DNA of 64,000 bases from Streptomyces uncialis. GTDB lineage: Bacteria > Actinomycetota > Actinomycetes > Streptomycetales > Streptomycetaceae. Numbering within the stretch: the first letter of the stretch is position 1; the number at the start of each line of letters is the position of its first letter. The stretch spans positions 550,985-614,984 of the forward strand of contig NZ_LFBV01000003.1 in the NCBI RefSeq assembly GCF_001905345.1, written 5' to 3'. This document shows positions 1 to 8,798 of this stretch, one piece after another. The notes under the pieces were generated by a model that saw nothing but the letters and a program-made list of their open reading frames with translations, did no database searches and was not told where the DNA came from. The position numbers were made by a program, and so were the translations under genes.

Positions 1-752
1 CCGTCCGCGTCGAAGAAGCGGCCGGAGATGTCCCCCACCGCGCCGCGCGCGCGGATGCCCGCGAGCTCGGTGGCGGTCAGGCCCTGGACGAGCAGACCGG
101 CGTCGGCGGTCGTCCCGCCGATCCCGGCGATCAGCGCGTCCGCCGAGACCGCGCGTTCCAGGGTTTCCTGGACGGCCGGGTCCTCGCGCCACACCCGGGC
201 GGCCTCGGCGGAGCGGGCCAGCAGCGGGGCGGGGAGGTGGTAGGCGTGCCCGCCCGCGGCGGCGGCGAAGGCGAGGGCGAGTTCATGGGAGCTGGCGGCC
301 CGGGAGATACCGCCCTTGCTCCCGGTGAGCGGGACGAAGTTGACGTCCGGGGCGGACGAGGGCCGCAGATGTTCGGGGATCGTGGCGACCGATCCCGACA
401 GGCCGACCGCGATGGTCGTGCCCTCGTCGAGGAAGGCGCTGACGCAGTCCGCGGCCAGTGCCCCCAGGGAGTGGGCGGCCCGGCTCTCGTCGTCGAAGGC
501 CGGGCCCACCCATGCCTGCCGCAGGGCGTAGGCGCTGCCCAGGGCCGATTCCAGGCCCACGAACAGATGGTCGTCGCTGTGCACCGTGATCTCCACGATG
601 CCGACCCGGCGGGCCTCCGCCAGCAGCCGGGTGACCTTGATCCGGGAGAGCCCGCACAGGTCGGCGATCTCCTGGTGGGTCAGTCCGTGCTCGTAGTACA
701 GCCGCGCGATCTTGCCCAGCGGTGGTCTCTTCTGACCGGTCGCTCTGTCCAT
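1..752 (-). CDS. SorC-family sugar-binding transcriptional regulator, 3' end outside window
   Basis: About 250 residues are visible; the C-terminus lies beyond the left edge. Residues 12-50 form a helix-turn-helix (ARLYYEHGLTHQEIADLCGLS, SRIKVTRLLAEAR) typical of SorC/DeoR-like regulators. The following part has the effector-domain signatures of the family: a GLSGS phosphosugar-loop sequence near residue 118 and an IAGIGGTTADAG segment near 210. The ATG at 752 is preceded by GGAGGA. Members sense phosphorylated sugars or polyols. The divergent neighbour at 949 is a polyol-type MFS permease, so it probably controls that gene and itself. Family call is firm; the effector is inferred only from context. 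Confidence 0.9.
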   Translation of the reverse strand, partial: MDRATGQKRPPLGKIARLYYEHGLTHQEIADLCGLSRIKVTRLLAEARRVGIVEITVHSDDHLFVGLESALGSAYALRQAWVGPAFDDESRAAHSLGALAADCVSAFLDEGTTIAVGLSGSVATIPEHLRPSSAPDVNFVPLTGSKGGISRAASSHELALAFAAAAGGHAYHLPAPLLARSAEAARVWREDPAVQETLERAVSADALIAGIGGTTADAGLLVQGLTATELAGIRARGAVGDISGRFFDAD

Positions 753-855
753 CGATCCTCCGTTCGGAGCCTGCTCTGCCGCTTCCGCCGGTCAGGGGGC
801 CGCTGACCAGCACAGCGGCTGTCGCGTCACCCCGTACGGGGAACCCGCCCGAGGC

Positions 856-884
856 TTGACAGCCGCAGGGGTGCCACTCATATT
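856..884 (+). promoter_or_regulatory. Promoter of the MFS permease gene
   Basis: A perfect -35 TTGACA (856-861) is followed after 17 nt by CATATT (879-884), a 4/6 match to the -10 consensus. The A/T-rich stretch 879-925 around it is conspicuous in this GC-rich DNA and may also hold the SorC operator; TTGATCAGATG at 906-916 is a candidate. The site lies in the intergenic region between the divergent SorC gene and the permease. Confidence 0.6.
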
Positions 885-948
885 ACATGCACTTTGGTTC
901 GATTATTGATCAGATGTTCACGCGTCTGTTGTGCACGCCGGAGGACAC

Positions 949-2307
949 ATGCCCACCTCGCCCCACCCCACGGCCGGCCCGGCCGTGCCCCGCCCCGGAT
1001 TCCTCGAACGGCAGGGGATCGTCCGGCCGCTCGCCTTCGGCTTCCTCGCCGTGATGCTGTTCATGGTCGGCGACGGCATCGAAGTCGGGTTCCTCTCGCC
1101 CTACCTGGAGTCGCGCGGGCTCTCCGGCAGCGAGGTCGCCCTGCTCTGGACGGTGTACGGCTTCGTCGTCGCCGTCGCGGCCTGGCTCTCCGGCGCGCTC
1201 GCCGAGGCGTGGGGGCCGCGCCGGGTGATGCTGCTGGGCCTCGGTATCTGGGCCGTCTTCGAGGTCCTCTTCCTGACCGTCGGTGTCGCGGCCGGGAACT
1301 ACCCGCTGATGCTCCTCACCTTCGGTATCCGCGGGCTGGGTTACCCCTTCTTCGCGTACGGCTTCCTCGTCTGGATCGCGATGGAGACCCCGGGCGACAA
1401 GCTCAACCGCGCGGTCGGCTGGTACTGGTTCGCCTCCACCATGGGCCTCGGCGTGATCAGCTCCTACTTCGCGGGGGCGGTCATCCCCGTGATCGGCGAG
1501 ATGGCGACCCTGTGGCTGTCCCTCGCCTTCGTCGCCGCCGGTGGTCTGCTGGTGATCTTCCTGGTCCGGGCCCGTGTCACGACCGCTCCCCCGGACTCCA
1601 CCAAGGAGTCCGTCGCCAAGATGTTCGGCGCGCTCACCATCGTCAGGACACATCCCCGGGTGGGCGTCGGAGGTGTGGTCCGGATGATCAACACCCTCTC
1701 GTTCTACGCCTTCGTGGTGTTCCTGACCTCCCATATGGTCAACGACGTCGGTTTCTCCACGGCGCAGTGGCAGACCATCTGGGGCACCATGCTGCTGGCC
1801 AATGTGGCGGCCAATCTGCTGTCCGGGTACGTCGCCGGGTGGATCGGCAGCGTCAACACCGTCGCCTGGGCCGGCGGACTCGGCTGTTTCGTGACCGTGC
1901 TCGCGCTGTACTACGTGCCCGAGGCGGTCGGGCCGAGCTTCGGCATCACCCTGGCCGTGGCCATCGTCTACGGACTGGCGCTCGGCGCGTTCGTCCCGCT
2001 GTCGGCGATCATGCCGATGCTCGCCCCGCGTCATATCGCCGCCTCGGTCGCCATCCTGAACCTGGGCGCCGGACTGAGCCAGTTCGCCGGATCGGCCATC
2101 GCCGGGCTGGTCGGGCCGATCGGTATCGAGGGCACGGTGTGGGTGATCGCCTCCATCTATCTGGTCGGCCTCGGGCTGACCTTCTTCCTCAAGGAACCGG
2201 GGACCGTCGAGGACCCGTCCCCGGGGAACGCGCCGGAGCCGTCCGCGACGGACGCCGCCGCTCTGCCGCCCACCAAGGTGGCGGTGGGAGCGCGGCGGGC
2301 CGACTGA
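949..2307 (+). CDS. MFS transporter, polyol permease (RbtT/DalT/CsbX)-like
   Basis: A 452-residue membrane protein with twelve hydrophobic segments. It opens with GFLAVMLFMVGDGIEVGFLS and has the loop 2-3 region AEAWGPRRVM, the modified MFS A motif. The IEVGFLSPYLESRGLS stretch and the RGLGYPFFAYGFLVWIA segment resemble the ribitol/arabinitol permease branch of the MFS. I chose the ATG at 949 because GGAGG sits at 940-944; an upstream in-frame GTG at 931 has no such site. It is divergent from a SorC regulator, consistent with inducible uptake of a sugar alcohol. The exact substrate is unknown. Confidence 0.85.
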   Translation: MPTSPHPTAGPAVPRPGFLERQGIVRPLAFGFLAVMLFMVGDGIEVGFLSPYLESRGLSGSEVALLWTVYGFVVAVAAWLSGALAEAWGPRRVMLLGLGIWAVFEVLFLTVGVAAGNYPLMLLTFGIRGLGYPFFAYGFLVWIAMETPGDKLNRAVGWYWFASTMGLGVISSYFAGAVIPVIGEMATLWLSLAFVAAGGLLVIFLVRARVTTAPPDSTKESVAKMFGALTIVRTHPRVGVGGVVRMINTLSFYAFVVFLTSHMVNDVGFSTAQWQTIWGTMLLANVAANLLSGYVAGWIGSVNTVAWAGGLGCFVTVLALYYVPEAVGPSFGITLAVAIVYGLALGAFVPLSAIMPMLAPRHIAASVAILNLGAGLSQFAGSAIAGLVGPIGIEGTVWVIASIYLVGLGLTFFLKEPGTVEDPSPGNAPEPSATDAAALPPTKVAVGARRAD

Positions 2308-2351
2308 GTCCCGCGCCGCCGGACGCACGAACCGGCGCGGATGACATCCCC

Positions 2352-2388
2352 GGGAGCCGGGGACCGGTCGTACCGGTCCCCGGCTCCC
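2352..2388. terminator. Strong hairpin terminator after the MFS gene
   Basis: A perfect 17-bp inverted repeat (2352-2368 with 2372-2388) has a 3-nt loop. It starts 45 nt after the permease stop and separates this gene from the ABC operon. There is no U tract, as is usual in Streptomyces. Confidence 0.85.
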
Positions 2389-2497
2389 ACTGTGTGACCG
2401 CCCGTACCCGTCCGGTCTCGCCCCTACCCGACCGCCCGGCGGCGGACCTTCGGCGCTCGGACGCCGGTCATTCATCTGCCGGCCGCCCCTCGGTCCG

Positions 2498-2536
2498 TAC
2501 ACGCGCGTTCAGTGTGGATGAACGCGCGTTCATCCA
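2498..2536. promoter_or_regulatory. Palindromic operator upstream of the ABC importer operon
   Basis: A perfect 22-bp palindrome spans 2515-2536, with half-site TGGATGAACGC and centre CGCG. A second partial copy of its core (ACGCGCGTTCAG) lies at 2501-2512. The central CpG and even-length symmetry are typical of LacI-family operators. The likely binder is the LacI regulator at 7647-8699 at the end of the same gene cluster. Binding is inferred from context. Confidence 0.7.
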
Positions 2537-2590
2537 TCTGCCGAAGGGGCCCCGCGCACAGCGCGACCAGGGCCGGAACGGAACGAACCG

Positions 2591-3652
2591 ATGCGCAGGA
2601 CCCTCACGGCCGCCGTGGCCACGCTCCTCACCGCGACCCTCGCCGCCGGATGCGGCTCACCGTTCGGCGGGAGCGGCTCGGATGACCCGGAGACCCTCGT
2701 CGTCTACAGCAACTCCGTGTCCGACGGGCGCGGCGACTGGCTCAAGAAGGAGGCGGGCAAGGCGGGCCATTCGCTCCAGGTGGTCGACCTCGGTGGCGGT
2801 GACGTCCAGAACCGGCTGCTCGCCGAGAAGGCGAACCCGGTGGCCGACGTCACCTTCGGACTGAACAACGTCTACTTCGAGAAGCTCAAGGAGGCGGAGG
2901 TCCTCGGCGAGTACACCCCCGCCTGGGCCGATCAGGTCGATGCCGCGCTGGGCGACGCGACCGGCAAGCGGTTCTGGCCCATCGTCCGTGAGCCGATCAT
3001 GCTCGTCCACGACAAGGCCGCCTATCCGGAGAAGGGCCAGGCGCCCGCCGACTGGCCCGATCTGTGGACCAAGGAGGAGTTCCGGAAGAAGTACGAGGTC
3101 CCCACCGAACTCGGCGGTGCCACCACCCAGATGGTGCTGTCCGGCATCCTCAGCAGACACCGTGACGACCGGGGGGACCTCGGGGTCGGCCAGGCCGGTT
3201 GGGACGCCGTCGAGTCGTACTTCGAGCACGGTGTGCCCTCGGTGACGAACACCGACCTGTACGCGCGGATGGCCGACGGCAAGGTCACCGCGGGCCAGAT
3301 GTGGCTCTCCGGGAAGGCCACCCGTGAGGAGCAGTACAAGATCCGGACCGAGGCGGTCCGGCCGGAGACCGGCGTTCCGATGGTCGTCCAGCAGATCGGG
3401 CTGGTGAACGGTACGAAGAAGGCCGGGGCGGCGAAGAAGTTCATCGACTGGTTCGGCGGCGCGGAGGTACAGGCCGCCTGGTCCCGGGAGTTCCACACCG
3501 CCCCGGCCAACAAGGGCGCGCTCGCGAAGGCGGACGCCGGAGCCGTCGAGGAGACCGACTCCTTCACCGAGCAGGACATCGACTGGACGTTCGTGGCCGC
3601 CCGGCTCGACCGGTGGACCGAGAAGATCGAGCTGGAGTACCTGCCCAACTGA
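2591..3652 (+). CDS. ABC transporter substrate-binding lipoprotein (iron/phosphonate-type)
   Basis: 353 residues. A Sec lipoprotein signal with lipobox LAAGC puts the acylated cysteine at residue 21. The mature part begins ETLVVYSNSVSDGRGDWL and contains GDVQNRLLAEKANPVADVTFG, the layout of binding proteins that partner Fe(III)/2-aminoethylphosphonate-type importers (AfuA/PhnS-like). It is the first gene of an operon with an ATPase, a fused two-domain permease and a glycerophosphodiester phosphodiesterase. The ligand is therefore more likely an organophosphate or polyol phosphate than iron. The 22-bp palindrome lies 55 bp upstream. Confidence 0.85.
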   Translation: MRRTLTAAVATLLTATLAAGCGSPFGGSGSDDPETLVVYSNSVSDGRGDWLKKEAGKAGHSLQVVDLGGGDVQNRLLAEKANPVADVTFGLNNVYFEKLKEAEVLGEYTPAWADQVDAALGDATGKRFWPIVREPIMLVHDKAAYPEKGQAPADWPDLWTKEEFRKKYEVPTELGGATTQMVLSGILSRHRDDRGDLGVGQAGWDAVESYFEHGVPSVTNTDLYARMADGKVTAGQMWLSGKATREEQYKIRTEAVRPETGVPMVVQQIGLVNGTKKAGAAKKFIDWFGGAEVQAAWSREFHTAPANKGALAKADAGAVEETDSFTEQDIDWTFVAARLDRWTEKIELEYLPN

Positions 3653-3750
3653 CCCGGCCCCGCACCTGGAGCGGTCGCCCGGCCCACCGAGGCACGACGG
3701 CCGCCCCGCACTCCTCACGGGCACGCAACAACCCCACTCAGGCCCGGTCA

Positions 3751-3804
3751 GCCCCACTCGGCCCCACTCGGCCCCACTCGGCCCCACTCGGCCCCACTCG
3801 GCCC
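3751..3804. repeat. 10-bp tandem repeat, five perfect copies
   Basis: The unit GCCCCACTCG is repeated five times without change (3751-3800), followed by a partial copy. Degenerate copies sit just before it (ACCCCACTCA near 3731). It fills the gap between the binding-protein gene and the ATPase gene, ending right at the ATPase ribosome site. The 10-bp period is close to one helical turn. Confidence 0.95.
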
Positions 3805-3814
3805 AAGGATCGAC

Positions 3815-4897
3815 ATGATCAGCTTTGACGATGTCTCGGTGCGGTTCGGCACCTTCGAGGCGTTGCCCTCCTTCTCCCTCCATATCGGGGAAGGGGAGTT
3901 CTTCACCCTGCTCGGACCCTCAGGCTGCGGCAAGAGCACGGCGTTGCGCGCGCTCGCCGGGTTCGTGGACCTCAGTGCCGGTGACATCCGTGTCGCGGGC
4001 CGGAGGATCACCCATCTCCCGAGCGGCAAGCGCGAGGTGGGGATGGTCTTCCAGAACTACGCGCTGTTCCCCGGTATGAGCGTCCGCGAGAACATCGCGT
4101 TCGGACTGCGCGCCCGCGGACGGCCCAGGGACGAGACCGACCGGCGCGTCGACGAGATCGCCGAACAGGTCGATCTCTCACAGGAACAGCTCGCCAAGGG
4201 GGTCGCCGAACTCTCCGGCGGCCAGCAGCAGCGTGTGGCGATCGCCCGCGCCCTGGTCATGCGGCCGAAGGTGCTGCTGCTCGACGAACCGCTGTCCAAC
4301 CTCGACGCGAAACTCCGCCGCCAGCTGCGCGTCCAGCTCAAGGAGCTCCAGAGCCGGTTCGGGATCACGACCGTCTACGTCACCCATGACCAGGACGAGG
4401 CCCTGTCCATGAGCGACCGGATCGCGGTGATCGACAAGGGCCGGATCGAGCAGGTCGGTACGCCCGAGGACATCTACGAACGGTCCGCGAGCGAGTTCGT
4501 GTGCACCTTCATCGGTGAGGTGAACCGGCTCGGTCCCCAACTGGTGGGCACCCTCGCCGCCCGGGGCGCCTCACGGCTCGACCCCGCCGATCCCACCTAT
4601 GTCCGGATCGAGAAGGTCGGTCTCGCGAGGGACGGGGAGCCGTACGACGGTATCGCCGTGCGTGGGACCGTCACCTCGCGTACGTACCACGGCACGCACA
4701 GCGTGTATCTGCTGCGGACCGAGCACGACAGTCTGCGGGCCGTGGTGCAGGACGGTGCCGGGCCGCTGATACGGACCGGGCAGGAGGTCGATGTGGTCTT
4801 CGACCCGGCGACCCTGATGCGCTACCCCGCCCCCGTCGCGGCCCCCGCCCCCGTCGCGGCCTCCGCCCCGGTCGCGGACTCCGGGGTCCGGGCATGA
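3815..4897 (+). CDS. ABC transporter ATP-binding protein
   Basis: 360 residues. Walker A GPSGCGKST (near residue 34), Q-loop FQNYALFPGM, signature LSGGQQQRVAIARAL, Walker B VLLLDEPLSNLDAKLR and switch histidine VYVTHD are all intact, so it should be an active ATPase. The C-terminal third is a TOBE-like domain, as in MalK/PotA/FbpC importer subunits. It ends in an Ala-Pro-Val repeat tail encoded by near-identical 12-bp units (4830-4880). The start has AAGGA 5 nt upstream. The stop overlaps the permease start by 4 bp (ATGA), implying translational coupling. Confidence 0.93.
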   Translation: MISFDDVSVRFGTFEALPSFSLHIGEGEFFTLLGPSGCGKSTALRALAGFVDLSAGDIRVAGRRITHLPSGKREVGMVFQNYALFPGMSVRENIAFGLRARGRPRDETDRRVDEIAEQVDLSQEQLAKGVAELSGGQQQRVAIARALVMRPKVLLLDEPLSNLDAKLRRQLRVQLKELQSRFGITTVYVTHDQDEALSMSDRIAVIDKGRIEQVGTPEDIYERSASEFVCTFIGEVNRLGPQLVGTLAARGASRLDPADPTYVRIEKVGLARDGEPYDGIAVRGTVTSRTYHGTHSVYLLRTEHDSLRAVVQDGAGPLIRTGQEVDVVFDPATLMRYPAPVAAPAPVAASAPVADSGVRA

Positions 4898-6723
4898 GCC
4901 GCTCGCTGCGGGCCATGCTCCGCTCACCGCTGGTCGTCGTCACCGGCGTGGCGCTGCTGTGGTTCGTGTTCACGTTCATGATCTACCCGAACGCCGTCAT
5001 GCTGAAGGAGGTCTTCGCACCGCAGGGCGCGTTCAGCACCCGCGCGTTCGAGAAGCTGATGGCGTCGGAACGCGCGATGGACTCGCTGCGCAACAGCTTC
5101 GTCCTGGCGGCCGTCCTGACCGTCACGGTGAACGTCCTCGGCGTCTTCATCGTCCTCGTCACGCGCTACTTCACCGTCCGTGGTGCCCGGCTGCTGCGGC
5201 TCGGGTACGCCACGACCCTGGTCTACGGCGGTGTCGTGGCCGTCTCGGGCTACACCTTCGTCTACGGGGAGAACGGGTTCGTCACACGTCTGCTCCTCCA
5301 GGTGTTCCCCGGTCTGGACCCGGCGTGGTTCTCGGGGATGCTCGCGGTCGTGGTCGTGATGACCCTGACCGGTACCGGCTATCACATGCTGTTCCTGTCG
5401 TCCGCCCTCGCCCGGATCGACCACCAGACCATCGAGGCCGCGCAGCAACTGGGCGCATCCCCATGGCGCGTCCTGCGCACGATCGTGCTGCCCGTCCTCA
5501 AGCCGACGCTGTTCGCGGTGACCGTGCTGACCTTCCTCGGCGGGCTGGCGGCGTTCGCGGCGCCGCAGGTGCTCGGCGGCCGGGAGTTCCAGACGATCAC
5601 CCCGATGATCCTGACGTTCTCCGGCAACCCCGGCTCCCGTGACCTCGCCGCCACCCTCGCCCTGGTCCTCGGGCTGGCCACCCTGCTGCTGCTCGCCGTG
5701 CTGAACCGGCTCCAGGCCGGGGGCACCTACTTCTCGGTGTCGAAGGTGCCGACGGCGCTGAAGAAGCAGCGCATCGGCCACCCCGTGGCAAACGGCGCCG
5801 TTCATCCGGCCGCGTACGCCCTCTTCCTCGTCTATCTGATCCCGCCGCTGCTGATCGTGGTCTTCTCGTTCACGGACGCCGCGACGATCGCGTCCGGTGA
5901 CCTCGGCGCCGGCGGTTTCACCCTCGACAACTACCGGCGGGTGCTGACGGACGCCGCCGCGTACCGGCCGTTCGTGGTGAGCGTCGGCTACGCGGCGGTG
6001 ACCGCGGCCGTCGTCATCGCCATGATGCTGTTCGTCGCCCGGGTCCTCCAGAAGTTCGTCAACGCCGTCACGATCACCGTCGAGTACCTGCTGCACATCC
6101 CCTGGGTGCTGCCCAGCACGCTGACGGCCCTCGGGCTGATCATCACGTACTCCGTGCCCAGGCTCCCGGTGGGCGAGACCGTACTGACCGGGACGGTCGG
6201 GCTGCTGGCGGTCGCGTACATCACGGCCAAGATCCCGTTCACGCTGCGCATGCTCAAGGCCGCGTACGCGAGCATCCCCGCCTCGCTGGAGGAAGCGGCC
6301 ACCCTGCTCGGCGCCGGTACGCTGCACACCTACCGCCGGGTCCTGCTGCCGCTGGTCCTCCCCGCGGCGGCGGCCGTCAGCGCGCTGAACTTCACCGGTC
6401 TGCTCGACGACTACGACACCGCGGTGTTCCTCGCCCATCCGCTCCACCAGCCCCTCGGTATCGCGATCCAGAACGCCACCCGGGGCGAGGGCGCGAGCGA
6501 CGCCACGGCCCTGACCTTCGTCTACACCGTGCTGCTGATGGCGATCTCGACCCTCGCGATGTGGTTCGTGTACGGCCGCAACAGCGGTACGGGTGAGCGG
6601 CGTTCACGGTTGCGTACCCGGGGCAGGACGAGGACCGGGCCGCCGGTTGCGGTGATCCCCGACACCGTCACCGCGGGAACCGCCCCCACCGCCCGGACCA
6701 CACAGACCGCCCCGACCGGCTGA
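4894..6723 (+). CDS. ABC transporter permease, two fused membrane domains
   Basis: 609 residues with about twelve membrane segments, equal to two BPD_transp_1 domains in one chain. The EAA cytoplasmic loops are visible twice: IEAAQQLGASPWRVLRTIVLP (near residue 175) and LEEAATLLGAGTLHTYRRVLLP (near 466). Fused permeases of this size are typical of the Fe(III)/2-aminoethylphosphonate importer group. The C-terminal 40 residues are Thr/Ala-rich and look unstructured. Overlaps the ATPase gene by 4 bp; the phosphodiesterase gene follows after 13 nt. Confidence 0.92.
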   Translation: MSRSLRAMLRSPLVVVTGVALLWFVFTFMIYPNAVMLKEVFAPQGAFSTRAFEKLMASERAMDSLRNSFVLAAVLTVTVNVLGVFIVLVTRYFTVRGARLLRLGYATTLVYGGVVAVSGYTFVYGENGFVTRLLLQVFPGLDPAWFSGMLAVVVVMTLTGTGYHMLFLSSALARIDHQTIEAAQQLGASPWRVLRTIVLPVLKPTLFAVTVLTFLGGLAAFAAPQVLGGREFQTITPMILTFSGNPGSRDLAATLALVLGLATLLLLAVLNRLQAGGTYFSVSKVPTALKKQRIGHPVANGAVHPAAYALFLVYLIPPLLIVVFSFTDAATIASGDLGAGGFTLDNYRRVLTDAAAYRPFVVSVGYAAVTAAVVIAMMLFVARVLQKFVNAVTITVEYLLHIPWVLPSTLTALGLIITYSVPRLPVGETVLTGTVGLLAVAYITAKIPFTLRMLKAAYASIPASLEEAATLLGAGTLHTYRRVLLPLVLPAAAAVSALNFTGLLDDYDTAVFLAHPLHQPLGIAIQNATRGEGASDATALTFVYTVLLMAISTLAMWFVYGRNSGTGERRSRLRTRGRTRTGPPVAVIPDTVTAGTAPTARTTQTAPTG

Positions 6724-6736
6724 CGGAAGGAACCAC

Positions 6737-7642
6737 GTGCTCGGACAAGCTCAGTACCAGGACGTCAACGCGCTGCTGAACGCGCACCTCACGCGGCGCA
6801 CCCCCCTGATCGCGGCGCATCGCGGCACCGGTCTGGGGAACATCCAGGAGAACACCGCCGAGGCCGTCGAAGCGGCGTTCCGGCAGGGTGCCGACATGGT
6901 CGAGTTCGATGTCGTCCGCTCGGCCGACGGGGAGTTCTTCCTCTTCCACGACGGCTACGAGCGACACGCCTTCGACCGCGACATCGATCTGCGCACCCTG
7001 CCCGCCGGGGAGATCCGCGAGCTGCGCTACCGCTGGACCCGCCATGACGCCGGCGTCACCGGGCTGGGCACCCTGCTCGAACACTTCCGGGGCGACGCGC
7101 TGTTCAACGTGGACCGTTCCTGGTGGTACTGGGACGACCTGCTGCCGTTCCTGGACCGCTACGACATGGCAGGGCAGCTCGTGCTGAAGAGTCCCGTCGA
7201 GGAGGTGTGGCTGGAGAAGCTGCGACGGCATCCGGTGAAGTACCCGTTCCTCCCGATGGTGCGTTCCCGCGCCGACATCCACGCCGTCCTCGGTGATCCC
7301 GGCGTCAACCTGGTCGGCGTGGAACTCCTCCCCGCGTCGGCGGACGACGAACTGGCCGGCCCCGCCCTCGTCGCCGAACTCCGGGCGGCCAAACTGGCCT
7401 GCCTGCTCAACGCCATCAACCTCCCCAACGGCGTCCCCCTCTTCGCCGGCCTGGACGACCACACCTCCGTCCTCGGTGATCCGGCCGACGGATGGGGCAG
7501 GCTGATGGAGCACGGCGCGGACATCGTCCAGACCGACTGGCCGGACCTGCTGGCCCGGTACCGCCGGCAGGTCCACGGGACGGCACCGAGGCGGCACGGC
7601 CATCGGGGCGACGCGCCGCGGACCCCGCGACGGACGGGGTGA
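6737..7642 (+). CDS. Glycerophosphodiester phosphodiesterase family protein
   Basis: 301 residues with a GDPD TIM-barrel core. Catalytic and metal residues are present: H28-R29 in AAHRG, E38-N39-T40, E56 and D58 in MVEFDV, and H71-D72 in FLFHDG. There is no signal peptide, so it acts in the cytoplasm on an imported diester, releasing an alcohol and a glycerol phosphate or related ester. The GTG start at 6737 has GGAAGGA upstream. It sits between the permease and the LacI gene in one operon. Substrate specificity is not evident; the WWYWDDLL segment mid-protein is unusual for GlpQ. Confidence 0.88.
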   Translation: MLGQAQYQDVNALLNAHLTRRTPLIAAHRGTGLGNIQENTAEAVEAAFRQGADMVEFDVVRSADGEFFLFHDGYERHAFDRDIDLRTLPAGEIRELRYRWTRHDAGVTGLGTLLEHFRGDALFNVDRSWWYWDDLLPFLDRYDMAGQLVLKSPVEEVWLEKLRRHPVKYPFLPMVRSRADIHAVLGDPGVNLVGVELLPASADDELAGPALVAELRAAKLACLLNAINLPNGVPLFAGLDDHTSVLGDPADGWGRLMEHGADIVQTDWPDLLARYRRQVHGTAPRRHGHRGDAPRTPRRTG

Positions 7643-7646
7643 GCGG

Positions 7647-8699
7647 GTGCCACGGCCGCAGCCGGAGTCCGGCGACGCGTCACCCCTGAAGGTCACGATG
7701 GAGACCGTCGCCGCGGCGGCCGGTGTCTCCCGCGCCACCGCGTCACGGGTCTTCCACGGCTCGACCCCCGTGGCCCCGGGTACGAGGGACGCGGTGCACG
7801 CGGCGGCGAAGACACTCGGGTACGTCCCCAACACGATGGCCAGATCACTGGCCGCGCGTGGCTCCGACATCCTGGGTCTGCTGGTGCGCGACCCGACCAA
7901 CCCCGCCTACGGGCTCCTCTTCAGCGAGTTGCAGACCCAGGTGAGCCGCGCCGGACTGGAGATGGTGACCGTGGCGCCCTCACGCGACGAGGGCGCCCGG
8001 TACGAACGGCAGGCACTCAACCGGCTGCTCGGACTGCGGGTAGGCGGGATGTTCGTGGCCACCGGGGTGATCCGCGCGGAGATGCTGGAACCGTTCCTCG
8101 ACATCGTGCCGGTCGTCGTGGTGGGACGCCCCGAGTCGCACCCCCGTATCCACAGCGTGTCCTACGACGAGGACGGCAACGCGGCCCAGCTCGCCGACGC
8201 CGTAGCGGCGCACGGGCACCGGTCCGTGGCGGTCGTGACGCCCAGCGCCGCGAACTCCGTGCCCGAGCACCGGCGCGGCGTCGCGATGGCCCGTCGGCTG
8301 CGTGAACACGGCGTCCGGGTGCATCCGGTCGCCTCCCCCACGTTCGGGCGGGCCGAGGAAGGCGGGCTGGACATCCTCGGCCTCCACCGGTCGGGGCGGA
8401 TCACCGCCGCCATGTTCCCGTCCGACTGGCGGCTCCTCGCCTTCCTGCCCCTCGCCCAGGCGGCGGGCCTCCAGGCACCGGACGATCTGTCGCTCACCGG
8501 GTGCGACGGCGTCCTGCCGGGCATCGATCTACTGGGATTCACCACCGTACGCATCCCGGTGGAGCGGGCGGCCCGGCGCGCGGTGGAGGTCATGAGGGCG
8601 CTGCGGGACAACCGGACCCGGACACCGACCGAGCACGAACTGCTGCCCGGCACCCTGGTACCCGGCCGCACCCTCGGCCCGGCCCCGCACCCCGTGTGA
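7647..8699 (+). CDS. LacI-family transcriptional regulator
   Basis: 350 residues. The N-terminus has the LacI helix-turn-helix and hinge (METVAAAAGVSRATASRVFHG, then LGYVPNTMARSLAARGSDILG). A periplasmic-binding-protein-like effector domain follows. It starts 4 nt after the phosphodiesterase stop with GTG, so it is co-transcribed with the ABC operon. An in-frame ATG lies at 7698. It probably represses this operon through the palindrome at 2515-2536 and is induced by the imported compound or its product. Family call is certain; the target is inferred. Confidence 0.92.
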   Translation: MPRPQPESGDASPLKVTMETVAAAAGVSRATASRVFHGSTPVAPGTRDAVHAAAKTLGYVPNTMARSLAARGSDILGLLVRDPTNPAYGLLFSELQTQVSRAGLEMVTVAPSRDEGARYERQALNRLLGLRVGGMFVATGVIRAEMLEPFLDIVPVVVVGRPESHPRIHSVSYDEDGNAAQLADAVAAHGHRSVAVVTPSAANSVPEHRRGVAMARRLREHGVRVHPVASPTFGRAEEGGLDILGLHRSGRITAAMFPSDWRLLAFLPLAQAAGLQAPDDLSLTGCDGVLPGIDLLGFTTVRIPVERAARRAVEVMRALRDNRTRTPTEHELLPGTLVPGRTLGPAPHPV

Positions 8700-8798
8700 C
8701 GAGATGCCGGAACGACGCCGTCCCTCACCCGCGGTGTACCGGCCGCGCCGCAGGAAATCGGGTCGCGGCCCGGCTGGGCACCTTGCTAGACATGGCGC

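Noticed and set aside
894..2864. Long Arg/Pro-rich open frames on both strands overlapping the first MFS gene and the binding-protein gene.
   Set aside because: Their composition is that of out-of-frame GC-rich DNA; codon third-position bias and motifs support only the annotated frames.
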